NCBI RefSeq assembly: GCF_014137995.1
Contig: NZ_JACGWV010000002.1
Span: 1,116,001 to 1,180,000 of the forward strand
Origin: Promicromonospora sukumoe
Lineage (GTDB): Bacteria > Actinomycetota > Actinomycetes > Actinomycetales > Cellulomonadaceae
Direction: 5' to 3'
DNA: 64,000 nucleotides
Shown here one piece after another: positions 17,114 through 26,100 of the stretch (positions are counted from its first letter, which is position 1; every line of letters starts with the position of its first letter). The translations under genes and the position numbers were made by a program. The notes beneath the pieces were generated by a model, which was not told where the DNA came from, did not search any database, and saw nothing but the letters and a program-made list of their open reading frames with translations.

Positions 17114-17908
17114 CTACTTCGGCGCAGTCGGCTGCTTCGGCGCGACCAGCGGCAGGCCCGCCAGCGCGGAGCGCTCCGGCGCGGGCCGCACCAGCTTCGC
17201 GGCCTTCTCCGGGTCGGTCTCGCCCGCCCCGTACGACGGGCACAGGTGCTTGATGCTGCACGCCCCGCACGCCGGGGTGCGCGCGAGGCACACGCGCCGC
17301 CCGTGCCACACGAGGTGGTGGCTGAGCATCGTCCACTCCTTCTTCGGGTAGAGCCCGCCGACCTCGGCCTCGACCTTGACCGGGTCCTCCTCGGTGGTCA
17401 GGCCCAGCCGCCGGGACAGCCGCCCGAAGTGCGTGTCCACGGTGATGCCCGGCACGCCGAACGCGTTGCCGAGCACCACGTTCGCCGTCTTGCGGCCGAC
17501 GCCGGGCAGCGTCACCAGGTCCTTCAGCCGCCCCGGGACCTCGCCGTCGAACCGCTCGACCAGGGCCTTGCCCAGGCCGATCACGGCCCGGGACTTGGCG
17601 CGGAAGAACCCGAGGGGCCGCAGGATCTCCTCGAGCTCCTCGGGGTTCGCCTCCGCGTACGCCTGCGCGTCCGGGTACATCACGAACAGCTCAGGCGTGG
17701 TCTGGTTGACCCGGACGTCGGTGGTCTGCGCGCTGAGCACGGTCGCGACCAGCAGCTCCAGGGGCGTGCGGAAGTCGAGCTCGGCCCGCGCGTCCGGATA
17801 GGTCTCGCCGAGCAGGCGGTTGATGCGCCGCGCCCGGCGCACGAGCGCCAGCCTGCTCTCCGGCGCGTCCTTGGGCTGACTCTCGGGCTCGTGCTCGCTG
17901 ACGGTCAC
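17114..17908 (-). CDS. nth: Endonuclease III (DNA glycosylase/AP lyase)
   Basis: 264 residues. It removes oxidised pyrimidines and nicks AP sites in base excision repair. Seen: the helix-hairpin-helix [14 protein letters not shown] with the catalytic Lys, [14 protein letters not shown] with the catalytic Asp, and the 4Fe-4S loop [17 protein letters not shown] (C-x6-C-x2-C-x5-C). A C-terminal tail of about 35 residues is extra. The GTG at 17908 has TAGTGT 6 nt upstream (leaderless). The 3' end carries 18-nt repeats, one of which duplicates the stop codon. Confidence 0.96.
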   Translation of the reverse strand: MTVSEHEPESQPKDAPESRLALVRRARRINRLLGETYPDARAELDFRTPLELLVATVLSAQTTDVRVNQTTPELFVMYPDAQAYAEANPEELEEILRPLGFFRAKSRAVIGLGKALVERFDGEVPGRLKDLVTLPGVGRKTANVVLGNAFGVPGITVDTHFGRLSRRLGLTTEEDPVKVEAEVGGLYPKKEWTMLSHHLVWHGRRVCLARTPACGACSIKHLCPSYGAGETDPEKAAKLVRPAPERSALAGLPLVAPKQPTAPK

Positions 17909-17914
17909 GTCGCC

Positions 17915-17920
17915 ACACTA
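17915..17920 (-). promoter_or_regulatory. -10 box for leaderless nth
   Basis: TAGTGT on the minus strand ends 6 nt before the GTG at 17908. No SD is present. Confidence 0.55.
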
Positions 17921-18143
17921 ACGATCACCACCGACATCCGGCCCGGGAACGCCGTCCGAACCGGATCTCCGGGAACGGGAACCTGGCGCCGGGTTGGCTC
18001 GTGTACCTAGGACGCGGAGTATGAGAAGGTCAAGGGCGCATCCGCCGTCCACCAGCCGAGCGGTCGCGACCCGATGCCCGCCCGACGGTCCGGGCAGCAC
18101 CCCGGACCCCACGACGGTCCACGTGAATCGAGGAAGAGTCACC

Positions 18144-19676
18144 ATGCCGTACACGCACCACCTGCGCGTCTACCCGTCCGCCGAGCCGCTCAAGCGCACC
18201 GACCAGCTCGCCTGGAAGCTCGCGGAGCTCGCCACCGACACCGTCGAGCCCACGGCCGAGGTCACCGACATGGTGATCAACCGCGTGATCGACAACGCCT
18301 CGGTCGCGGCGGCCAGCCTGACCCGTAGCCCCGCCGTCGCCGCCCGGTCGCAGGCCCAGGCGCACCCGTACTCGCCCGGCTCCACGGTCTTCGGCCTCGC
18401 GCCCGACGCGACGAGCAGCCCCGAGTGGGCGGCCTGGGCCAACGGCGTCGCCGTGCGCGAGCTCGACTTCCACGACACCTTCCTCGCGGCCGAGTACTCC
18501 CACCCGGGCGACAACATCCCGCCGATCCTGGCCGTGGCGCAGCACGCCGGCCGTTCGGGCCGGGACCTGGTGCGCGGCATCGTGACGGGCTACGAGATCC
18601 AGGTGGACCTGGTCCGCTCGATCAGCCTGCACAAGCACAAGATCGACCACGTGGCGCACCTCGGCCCGTCGGCGGCGGCCGGCATCGGCACGCTGCTCGG
18701 GCTGGACACCGAGACGGTGTTCCAGGCGATCGGCCAGGCCCTGCACACCACGACCGCCACGCGGCAGAGCCGCAAGGGCCAGATCTCGACCTGGAAGGCG
18801 CACGCGCCGGCCTTCGCGGGCAAGCTCGCGATCGAGGCCGTGGACCGCGCGATGCGCGGCCAGACCTCCCCCGAGCCCATCTACGAGGGCGAGGACGGCG
18901 TGGTCGCCTGGCTCCTGGACGGGCCCGACGCCGCCTACGACGTCGTGCTGCCCGCGGCCGGCGAGGCCCGGACCGGCATCCTCGACACGTACACCAAGGA
19001 GCACTCCGCGGAGTACCAGGCGCAGGCGATCATCGACATGGCCCGTGCGCTGGGCAACGAGCGCCCGGAGCTGCGGGACCCGGCGAACGTCGCGTCGATC
19101 GTGTTGCACACCAGCCACCACACGCACTACGTCATCGGCTCCGGCGCGAACGACCCGCAGAAGTACGACCCGACGGCGTCGCGCGAGACCCTGGACCACT
19201 CGGTGCCCTACATCTTCACGGTGGCGCTGCAGGACGGCGGCTGGCACCACGTGGGCTCCTACGCCCCCGAGCGCGCGCAGCGGCCCGACACGGTCGAGCT
19301 GTGGCGCAAGGTGACCACCGCCGAGGACGCGGGGTGGACGCGCCGCTACCACTCGACCGACCCGGCCGAGAAGGCGTTCGGCGGCCGCGTCGAGATCACG
19401 CTCACCTCCGGCGAGGTCGTCACGCGGGAGATCGCCGTGGCCGACGCCCACCCGCTGGGTGCCCGCCCGTTCGCCCGCGCGAACTACGTCGCGAAGTTCC
19501 GCACGCTGGCCGCGGACATCCTGTCCGGCGCCGAGATCGACCGGTTCCTCGACCTGGCCGAGCACCTGCCCGAGCTCACGCCCGCCGAGGTCCGCGAGCT
19601 CACGATCGTCGCGGCGCCCGGGGTGCTGGACGCCGTCCCCGCCCCGACGGGGCTGTTCGAGCTGGGGCGCGCCTGA
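18144..19676 (+). CDS. prpD: 2-methylcitrate dehydratase, MmgE/PrpD family
   Basis: 510 residues from the ATG at 18144 (SD AGGAAGAG). It converts 2-methylcitrate to 2-methyl-cis-aconitate, the second step of the methylcitrate cycle. Family blocks: [56 protein letters not shown] and [16 protein letters not shown]. It is the first gene of prpDBC; its stop overlaps the prpB ATG by one base. The 235 bp upstream of it hold the promoter, but no adjacent PrpR-type regulator is seen. Confidence 0.95.
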   Translation: MPYTHHLRVYPSAEPLKRTDQLAWKLAELATDTVEPTAEVTDMVINRVIDNASVAAASLTRSPAVAARSQAQAHPYSPGSTVFGLAPDATSSPEWAAWANGVAVRELDFHDTFLAAEYSHPGDNIPPILAVAQHAGRSGRDLVRGIVTGYEIQVDLVRSISLHKHKIDHVAHLGPSAAAGIGTLLGLDTETVFQAIGQALHTTTATRQSRKGQISTWKAHAPAFAGKLAIEAVDRAMRGQTSPEPIYEGEDGVVAWLLDGPDAAYDVVLPAAGEARTGILDTYTKEHSAEYQAQAIIDMARALGNERPELRDPANVASIVLHTSHHTHYVIGSGANDPQKYDPTASRETLDHSVPYIFTVALQDGGWHHVGSYAPERAQRPDTVELWRKVTTAEDAGWTRRYHSTDPAEKAFGGRVEITLTSGEVVTREIAVADAHPLGARPFARANYVAKFRTLAADILSGAEIDRFLDLAEHLPELTPAEVRELTIVAAPGVLDAVPAPTGLFELGRA

Positions 19677-20581
19677 TGCTCTACTCCCACCTCACCCCCG
19701 CGGCCAAGCGCCGGGCCTTCCGCGAGGCCCTCGCCGGGCCGGACATCCTGCGGCTCCCGGGCGCCTTCAACCCGCTGAGCGCCAAGCTCATCCAGGACAA
19801 GGGGTTCGACGGCGTCTACGTCTCGGGCGCCGTGCTGTCGGCCGACCTCGGCCTGCCCGACATCGGCCTGACCACGCTGACCGAGGTGGCCGGCCGGGCC
19901 GGTCAGATCGCCCGGGTCACCGACCTGCCCGTCCTCGCGGACGCCGACACCGGGTTCGGCGAGCCCATGAACGTGGCCCGCACGGTCCAGACCATGGAGG
20001 ACGCCGGCGTGGCCGGCATCCACATCGAGGACCAGGTCAACCCCAAGCGGTGCGGCCACCTCGACGGCAAGGAGGTGGTCGGGCTCGGCGACGCCGTCCG
20101 GCGCATCCGGGCCGCCGCCGACGGCCGGCGCGACCCCGACTTCCTGATCATGGCGCGCACCGACGTGCGCGGCACGGAGCCGGGCGAGCGCGGGCTCAAG
20201 CTCGCGATCGATCGCGCCAAGGCCCTGGCCGACGCCGGGGCGGACGCCATCTTCCCCGAGGCGATGAAGGACCTCGCCGAGTTCGAGGCCGTGGCCTCGG
20301 CCCTCGACGTGCCGGTGCTTGCGAACATGACGGAGTTCGGCAAGTCCGAGCTCTTCACCGCCGAGCAGCTGCACGACGCCGGTGCGCGGCTCGTGATCTA
20401 CCCCGTCACCCTGCTGCGCATCGCGATGGGCGCCGCCGAACGGGCGCTGGACCAGATCTCGGCGTCGGGCACGCAGGCGGGCCTGGTGCCGCAGATGCAG
20501 ACCCGGGCCCGGCTCTACGAGCTGACCGACTACGCGGCCTACAACCACTTCGACTCGAACGTCTTCACCTACAAGCCCTGA
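19676..20581 (+). CDS. prpB: Methylisocitrate lyase
   Basis: 301 residues. It cleaves 2-methylisocitrate to pyruvate and succinate. Motifs of the ICL/PEP mutase superfamily: GAFNPLSAKLIQDKGFDGVY; the metal-binding DADTGFGEP; the catalytic loop PKRCGHLDGKE with the active-site Cys; then IMARTDVRG and FPEAM. TGATG couples it to prpD. Length and motifs fit PrpB rather than isocitrate lyase. Confidence 0.96.
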   Translation: MLYSHLTPAAKRRAFREALAGPDILRLPGAFNPLSAKLIQDKGFDGVYVSGAVLSADLGLPDIGLTTLTEVAGRAGQIARVTDLPVLADADTGFGEPMNVARTVQTMEDAGVAGIHIEDQVNPKRCGHLDGKEVVGLGDAVRRIRAAADGRRDPDFLIMARTDVRGTEPGERGLKLAIDRAKALADAGADAIFPEAMKDLAEFEAVASALDVPVLANMTEFGKSELFTAEQLHDAGARLVIYPVTLLRIAMGAAERALDQISASGTQAGLVPQMQTRARLYELTDYAAYNHFDSNVFTYKP

Positions 20582-20607
20582 CTTAGTCTCGACACGAAGG
20601 AGTGCGC

Positions 20608-21723
20608 ATGACCGAGACCACGGAGATCCGCAAGGGTCTGGCCGGAGTCGTCGCCGACACGTCGGCGATCTCGAAGGTCAACCCCGACACGAACTCGCTG
20701 CTGTACCGGGGCTACCCGGTGCAGGAGCTGGCGGCGAAGAAGTCCTTCGAGGAGGTCGCCTACCTGCTGTGGCACGGCGAGCTCCCCACGCCCGCGCAGC
20801 TCGGCGAGCAGACGGCGGCCGAGCGGGTGCACCGCGAGCTGCCGGACAACATCAGGGACGCGATCCTCGAGCTGCCCACCGACTGCCACCCGATGGACGT
20901 GTGCCGCACCGCGGTGTCGATCCTGGGCGCGCACGACCCGCAGGCCGAGGACTCCTCGCCCGAGGCGGAGCTCGCCAAGGCGCTGCGGCTGTGGGCGGTC
21001 CTGCCCGCCGTCGTCGCGCTCGACCAGCGCCGTCGCCGGGGCCAGGAGATCGTGCACCCCCGCGAGGACCTCGGCTACTCCGCCAACTTCCTGTGGATGA
21101 CGTTCGGGGAGGAGGCCGAGCCCGCCGTCGTTCAGGCGTTCGAGGCCTCGATGGTGCTGTACGCCGAGCACTCGTTCAACGCGTCCACGTTCACCGCGCG
21201 CGTCATCACCTCGACGCTCGCCGACCTGCACTCGGCCGTCACGGGCGCCATCGGCGCCCTCAAGGGCCCGCTGCACGGCGGCGCGAACGAGGCCGTGCAG
21301 GCCACGTTCGAGGAGATCGGCTCGGCCGACCGGGCCGAGGCCTGGCTCGAGGACGCGCTCGCGCAGAAGAAGAAGATCATGGGGTTCGGCCACCGGGTCT
21401 ACAAGAACGGCGACTCGCGCGTACCGACCATGCGTGCCGTGCTCGGCGACCTCGCCGAGCACTACGGCCAGACCGAGGTGCTCGACCTGTACGACACCCT
21501 CGAGAACGCCATGGGCAGCCGGAAGAACATCAAGCCCAACCTGGACTACCCCGCCGGGCCGGCCTACCACCTGATCGGGTTCGACACGAACATCTTCACG
21601 CCGCTGTTCGTGGCCTCCCGGATCACCGGGTGGACGGCGCACATCATGGAGCAGCGGGCCGCCAACTCGCTGATCCGGCCGGTGTGCGAGTACGTGGGCC
21701 CGGAGCAGCGCGAGGTTCCCTGA
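20608..21723 (+). CDS. prpC: 2-methylcitrate synthase
   Basis: 371 residues from the ATG at 20608; SD AAGGAG lies 5 nt upstream, which decides against the GTG at 20602. It condenses propionyl-CoA with oxaloacetate. Citrate-synthase features: KGLAGVVADTSAISKV, the His in GPLHGGANEA, the His in IMGFGHRVYK and the Asp in FDTNIFTPLF. The short type-II length and its place after prpDB favour methylcitrate over citrate synthase. The final codons GAG GTT CCC TGA are nearly repeated right after the stop. Confidence 0.94.
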   Translation: MTETTEIRKGLAGVVADTSAISKVNPDTNSLLYRGYPVQELAAKKSFEEVAYLLWHGELPTPAQLGEQTAAERVHRELPDNIRDAILELPTDCHPMDVCRTAVSILGAHDPQAEDSSPEAELAKALRLWAVLPAVVALDQRRRRGQEIVHPREDLGYSANFLWMTFGEEAEPAVVQAFEASMVLYAEHSFNASTFTARVITSTLADLHSAVTGAIGALKGPLHGGANEAVQATFEEIGSADRAEAWLEDALAQKKKIMGFGHRVYKNGDSRVPTMRAVLGDLAEHYGQTEVLDLYDTLENAMGSRKNIKPNLDYPAGPAYHLIGFDTNIFTPLFVASRITGWTAHIMEQRAANSLIRPVCEYVGPEQREVP

Positions 21724-21927
21724 CGGGTTCCCTGGACGCCCGTTCCGAACTCCCAGGTACCACCCCTAGGATTTATGGACGGGCGTCCTACTTCGTGCTG
21801 GGCAAAGCCGACATCCCGCATGAGGCGGACGATCGCGTCGGGCTGCACGCCACGCGGACGCCGCGAGAGGGGCCGATGATCCGGCAATCTCGTGACATTG
21901 AGGCAGACTGAGAGGTGGAAAAGACTG

Positions 21928-22641
21928 ATGGACGAAAGTCCCCGACACGTGAGGACACCACTGGTGGACGACGAAGTCGTACTCTCTGCCCCCCTCTTCG
22001 CGGACATGGAAGGCGAGGAGACGCACGCACTCTTCGAGTCCATGGTGCCCGTGGAGCTGGTCCGGGGTGACGTGCTCTTCCGCGAGGGCGAACCGGGCGA
22101 CCGGCTCTATGTCATCGCGCAGGGCAAGATCAAGCTGGGTCGCCGGTCGAGCGACGGCCGCGAGAACCTGCTGTCGATCCTGGGCCCGGGCGAGATGTTC
22201 GGCGAGCTGTCCCTGTTCGACCCGGGCCCCCGCACGGCCTCGGCGTCGTCCGTGTCCGACTCCGTGGTCTACGAGCTGCGTCACGACTCGCTCGTGAAGT
22301 GGATCGCCGACCACCCGGGAGTCGCCACGCAGCTTCTCGGTGCGCTGGCGCGCCGTCTGCGCCGCACCAACGAGACGCTGGCGGACCTCGTGTTCTCCGA
22401 CGTCCCCGGTCGCGTGGCCAAGGCGCTGCTGGACCTGTCGACCCGGTTCGGCGAGCCCAACGACGACGGCATCCGCGTGGCGCACGACCTCACGCAGGAG
22501 GAGCTGGCGCAGCTCGTCGGCGCCTCCCGCGAGACCGTGAACAAGGCCCTGGCCGACTTCGCGACCCGCGGCTGGGTACGCCGCGAGGGCCGCGCCGTCG
22601 TGCTGCTGGACCTCGACCGCCTGGAGCGCCGGGCGCGCTGA
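21928..22641 (+). CDS. crp: Crp/Fnr-family regulator (GlxR/Crp-like)
   Basis: About 237 residues. The cyclic-nucleotide-binding barrel is typical (LFREGEPGDRLYVIAQGKIK, GPGEMFGELSLFDPGPRTAS), followed by the dimer helix FSDVPGRVAKALLDLSTRFG and the helix-turn-helix LTQEELAQLVGASRETVNKA. Very close in wording to the actinobacterial GlxR/Crp cAMP receptor, a global regulator of carbon metabolism. I chose the ATG at 21928; a GTG at 21892 and one at 21964 are alternatives, the latter closest to typical GlxR N-termini. nth normally neighbours crp; here prpDBC lies between. Confidence 0.93.
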   Translation: MDESPRHVRTPLVDDEVVLSAPLFADMEGEETHALFESMVPVELVRGDVLFREGEPGDRLYVIAQGKIKLGRRSSDGRENLLSILGPGEMFGELSLFDPGPRTASASSVSDSVVYELRHDSLVKWIADHPGVATQLLGALARRLRRTNETLADLVFSDVPGRVAKALLDLSTRFGEPNDDGIRVAHDLTQEELAQLVGASRETVNKALADFATRGWVRREGRAVVLLDLDRLERRAR

Positions 22642-22660
22642 GGCTGCAACCAACCAAACT

Positions 22661-22702
22661 ACTGAAGGAGGGCCGGGCGCTAAGCCTGAGCCCTCCTTCA
22701 GT
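22661..22702. terminator. Bidirectional terminator after crp
   Basis: Thirteen-nt arms (ACTGAAGGAGGGC at 22661-22673, complement at 22690-22702) and a 16-nt loop. TTGTTT follows on the plus strand. It marks the left border of the A/T-richer island. Confidence 0.85.
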
Positions 22703-22716
22703 TGTTTCGTGCTAGA

Positions 22717-23115
22717 TCAGTGCTTCTGGAGGTCAGCGATGCAACCGTCGTCGACCGGCGAGCTGGTCACTTCTACGCCATCCGGTACGACCCTCGCTCG
22801 GAGCTCAAAACATTGTGCTGACGTTGAGGAGCCAGGGATGTGAACGACGATCGTCACTGCATCAGCCGCCACGTCACCTCCCCAGTACTCGCCGACGCTC
22901 GCAGTCACCTCGGGCTCCGTGAAGGATCGGTCGGCGCCAGCCGCTTCGAGGCCAGCCTCGTACCGTGACAACGTGGTTGCTTGCAGTTCTTCCGGATCTG
23001 TGGATGATCCCCGGAGCGCGTCCCCCAGATCTTCGGAGAACGCCGACCAGACAACCCACCCCACCACCAGGCAAGACACGCCCACCGCGAGAGTTACAGC
23101 TGGACGACGCTGCAC
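22717..23115 (-). CDS. Small membrane-anchored exported protein, unknown
   Basis: 132 residues, GTG start. The N-terminus is MQRRPAVTLAVGVSCLVVGW, a positively charged signal anchor with a central Cys; the context around it (VSCLVV) is not a clear lipobox. The exported part is about 105 residues of acidic mixed alpha/beta character, with Cys at CFELRARVV and DDGCIADL that could form a disulfide. It follows the 1377-residue secreted protein by 27 bp on the same strand, so it is probably co-transcribed and may be its membrane partner. No family recognised. Confidence 0.7.
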   Translation of the reverse strand: MQRRPAVTLAVGVSCLVVGWVVWSAFSEDLGDALRGSSTDPEELQATTLSRYEAGLEAAGADRSFTEPEVTASVGEYWGGDVAADAVTIVVHIPGSSTSAQCFELRARVVPDGVEVTSSPVDDGCIADLQKH

Positions 23116-23142
23116 TACAGGACCCGGATTCTTGATCGCCGA

Positions 23143-26100
23143 TCACTGCCGCCCCAGAGGCGGGTTCGGAGGCCATTCCTCCCGTAGCGCTCGATCAAAT
23201 GCTCGTGCATAAGCGTCTGTGCCCCGATCGTTGGGATGGATGGATGCCCGGCTCACGGTACCTGCGCTGTCTCCGGAGCCCTGCCGATGCGTCGCCGTGA
23301 GGAGCGGAGGATTGATCCAGTTGTCCCCACCAGCATCAAGGACACAGGTGTCATGTCCTCTGAACTCGGGTTCAGCGTAGGCGATCGATACATCGAATCC
23401 GTCGTAATAGAGCCGAGTGAGCAGTTCTTCGAGCCGACTGCTGAAGTATGCCTGAAGCGCCAGAATGTGCGAAGCCTCGCCGGGTTCGACCCAACAGAGC
23501 TCGATGACGTCCGGGTCATAGCTGAAGAGCTCAGGATACGTGCCGATCACGATCTTGGCATTCGGCGCCTTTTCTCGAATGACACCAAGAACACTCTCCA
23601 TCGCCGGAAGGGTATTGTCGTCCACCTGATCGTAAGCAGTGTCGAGCGGCGGGCGAGTCTGACAGGCAGGCAACTGGATGCAATTCTCCACTATACCAGT
23701 GAACAGATCGCCATCGTTTCCACCGATTGTGAGGAGGACAAAATCTGTCTCATCGCCGAGAATTCCAGCGCGAGCCTGTCGCACTTCTCCGTACTGCGAA
23801 CCAACCCCGTCGTTCCACGGCACGTCGAGCAGGTCCTTGGTCTGCGCACCAGAGCAAGCGACGAAACCGAGTTCGACATCCGAGCTCCAGGCGTCGGTCA
23901 ATGCGCCTACATTCTCCGAGGTTCCAGGAACGGTGATCTTACGCGCCCAGGCGTCGGGGCTCCGCCGACATGAGTTCTGCCAGTCGCTGTCTTCAGTGCC
24001 TTGAAGGTCGCCGCCGACATTCGTCTCAGGGTAATACCCTGCCGCGCCCGACGAGGCAGAGTACCCCGTTCCTTCACCTGCACTGAATGAGTCACCGAGC
24101 ACCGCTACCTTGACCGGCTCCTGGTCCAGCGCCTGGAAAGCGACAGCGTCCCAAGCCACGTCCTGCGTACCCTCTCCATCCTCCGATACATTACTCAGCA
24201 TGACGCTCGGAATGCCGTCGACACGGTATGCGCCGAGCGATACCCAGTTATTAGCCATGCGCCGCTGATTGATATAGCGGGTTTCATAACGACCATCACC
24301 GAGGTGAATCTCGTAGCGCGCTTGTTGAGTGTGCGCGCCATGATCCGGTAGGTGAACGGCGATCCGCATCCATCCAGAGTACGAACGGTCGAGCGTCCAG
24401 GTCCCCTCCGCACGGAGCATCGCACCGACGCCGCCGGCCCCTCCGGTCCGGGTGTGGCTGAAGAAGAAGTGTCCCTGCCAGCCGGCTCCGATCTGGTGGA
24501 TGTCTTTCTTCGGCGGGAATGTTCCGTCGTCCGCTTGTTGCATGGCCCACGCGAACGTCCCGTCGCTAGCCGATCTGCCACAAGTCCTTACGGAAGCAGT
24601 TCCCGCCGGAACATCGTCCACGATCCACGAGCCTGGTGGTGCACTGTTCGTACCGGCTGTCGCGTTGGTCGAGCAATTCGGCGGATAGGAACGCTGGTTG
24701 TCTTCCTCGTCGTAGGCATCGCTGTGGGGGTTCGGCTGTACACCGTCCTGGTAGGGGTCTTCGTCACCATCCCATTCACCCGGAAACCGGATGAAGCCCT
24801 CCCCACAAGTGGGCGATGGGGTTCCAGTTCCGGGCGAGCAGTACTCCTTCCAGGAGGCAGGCTCGTGATACCAGCACCGGAAATCGTAGCTCGGGGTCTG
24901 GGACTGGCTATAGCACGGCCCTGGGACCTCAGGTCCGTCAGGCCCGGTGTACACGTCGCCCACTCGGTCCTTGTCACAACGGTTGGTCTCATCGCAGAAG
25001 GTCTCGATCGGAGGCTTGATGGTCTCCCTGTACTCATTCAGAGTCCACCGGGCGGGCCGAAAACCGATTGCGGTCTTGCCTACACCATCGATGAGTTCGC
25101 TCGACCATGCTGCGAAACCCAGCGTCCTCTCGGGGTATGTCCAGAGGTTGGGGCTCCTGCCGTCGTCGAAGTTGTTGTTGTTCAAAAATGGAAGGCGGTA
25201 CGGCGGGTACTTCGGGTTAGCCGGGTTGTTGTGCCAACCGAGCCCCCAGGCTCCATTGTTGATGTCAGCATCCGACTCTGGATACCAACCGCTGTTATAC
25301 GCCCAGAGAGCGTAGAACCAGTCCTCCACACGCGTCGCGTCACCATCGTGAATCCGAGCCCCCGCATTATACGTCTGGTTCCACTTCTCCACGAGGATCT
25401 GCACACCCGCTTGGATGTTGTACACGTAATCCACTGCGATCGCGTTCTGCTCGTCATAAGGGCGCCCGTTGACCACCATGCCGTCGGTCACTTGCATGAC
25501 ACCGTATCCACAGTCCGCCTCGGTGAAGTCGATGTCCCAGCCGTCGTTGACGCCCCAATAATTTCCGATCAGGGGGTTACCCGTCACGCCTGGTACAACC
25601 GATTTTGCAGCCTGCTGCATGTTCGACTCGCTCATTGCGATGCCGAGAATCACTTGCGGCGGAATATCCGCGACGGTCTTCGGCCCGGCCAGCGGGGGCA
25701 GATCAAGCAGGACACCGGGAGCAACGTCCGACTTCTCGACACGCGTCCGCCATCCGCCACGCCCCTCGGGGTAGTACGCCTCGTCCAGCGTTCCCTGCAC
25801 GAGCTGGTTCACGGCCCACTCGACCTGCCGTGGACGCGGCTGCATCGCCTGTAACCGGGGTTCACCGCGTGTGACACCGCAGGCGCGCTCGTTGAACTCG
25901 TCATGCAGGTCTGTCGGGGCCATCGCACCCGCAGCAACCTTTCCCAACGCTGGCGAAAGTTCCCGGCCGGCCGGGTCACTCGGCGTCGACTCGTGTTCGG
26001 CGGCGAGCGACACGCCTAGTTCGGTCGACGACGACGCCTCCGGGACGTGCAGCGTCAGCCGAGCGGAACGAGGGACCATCGGATCGGCAACCTGGGCCTC

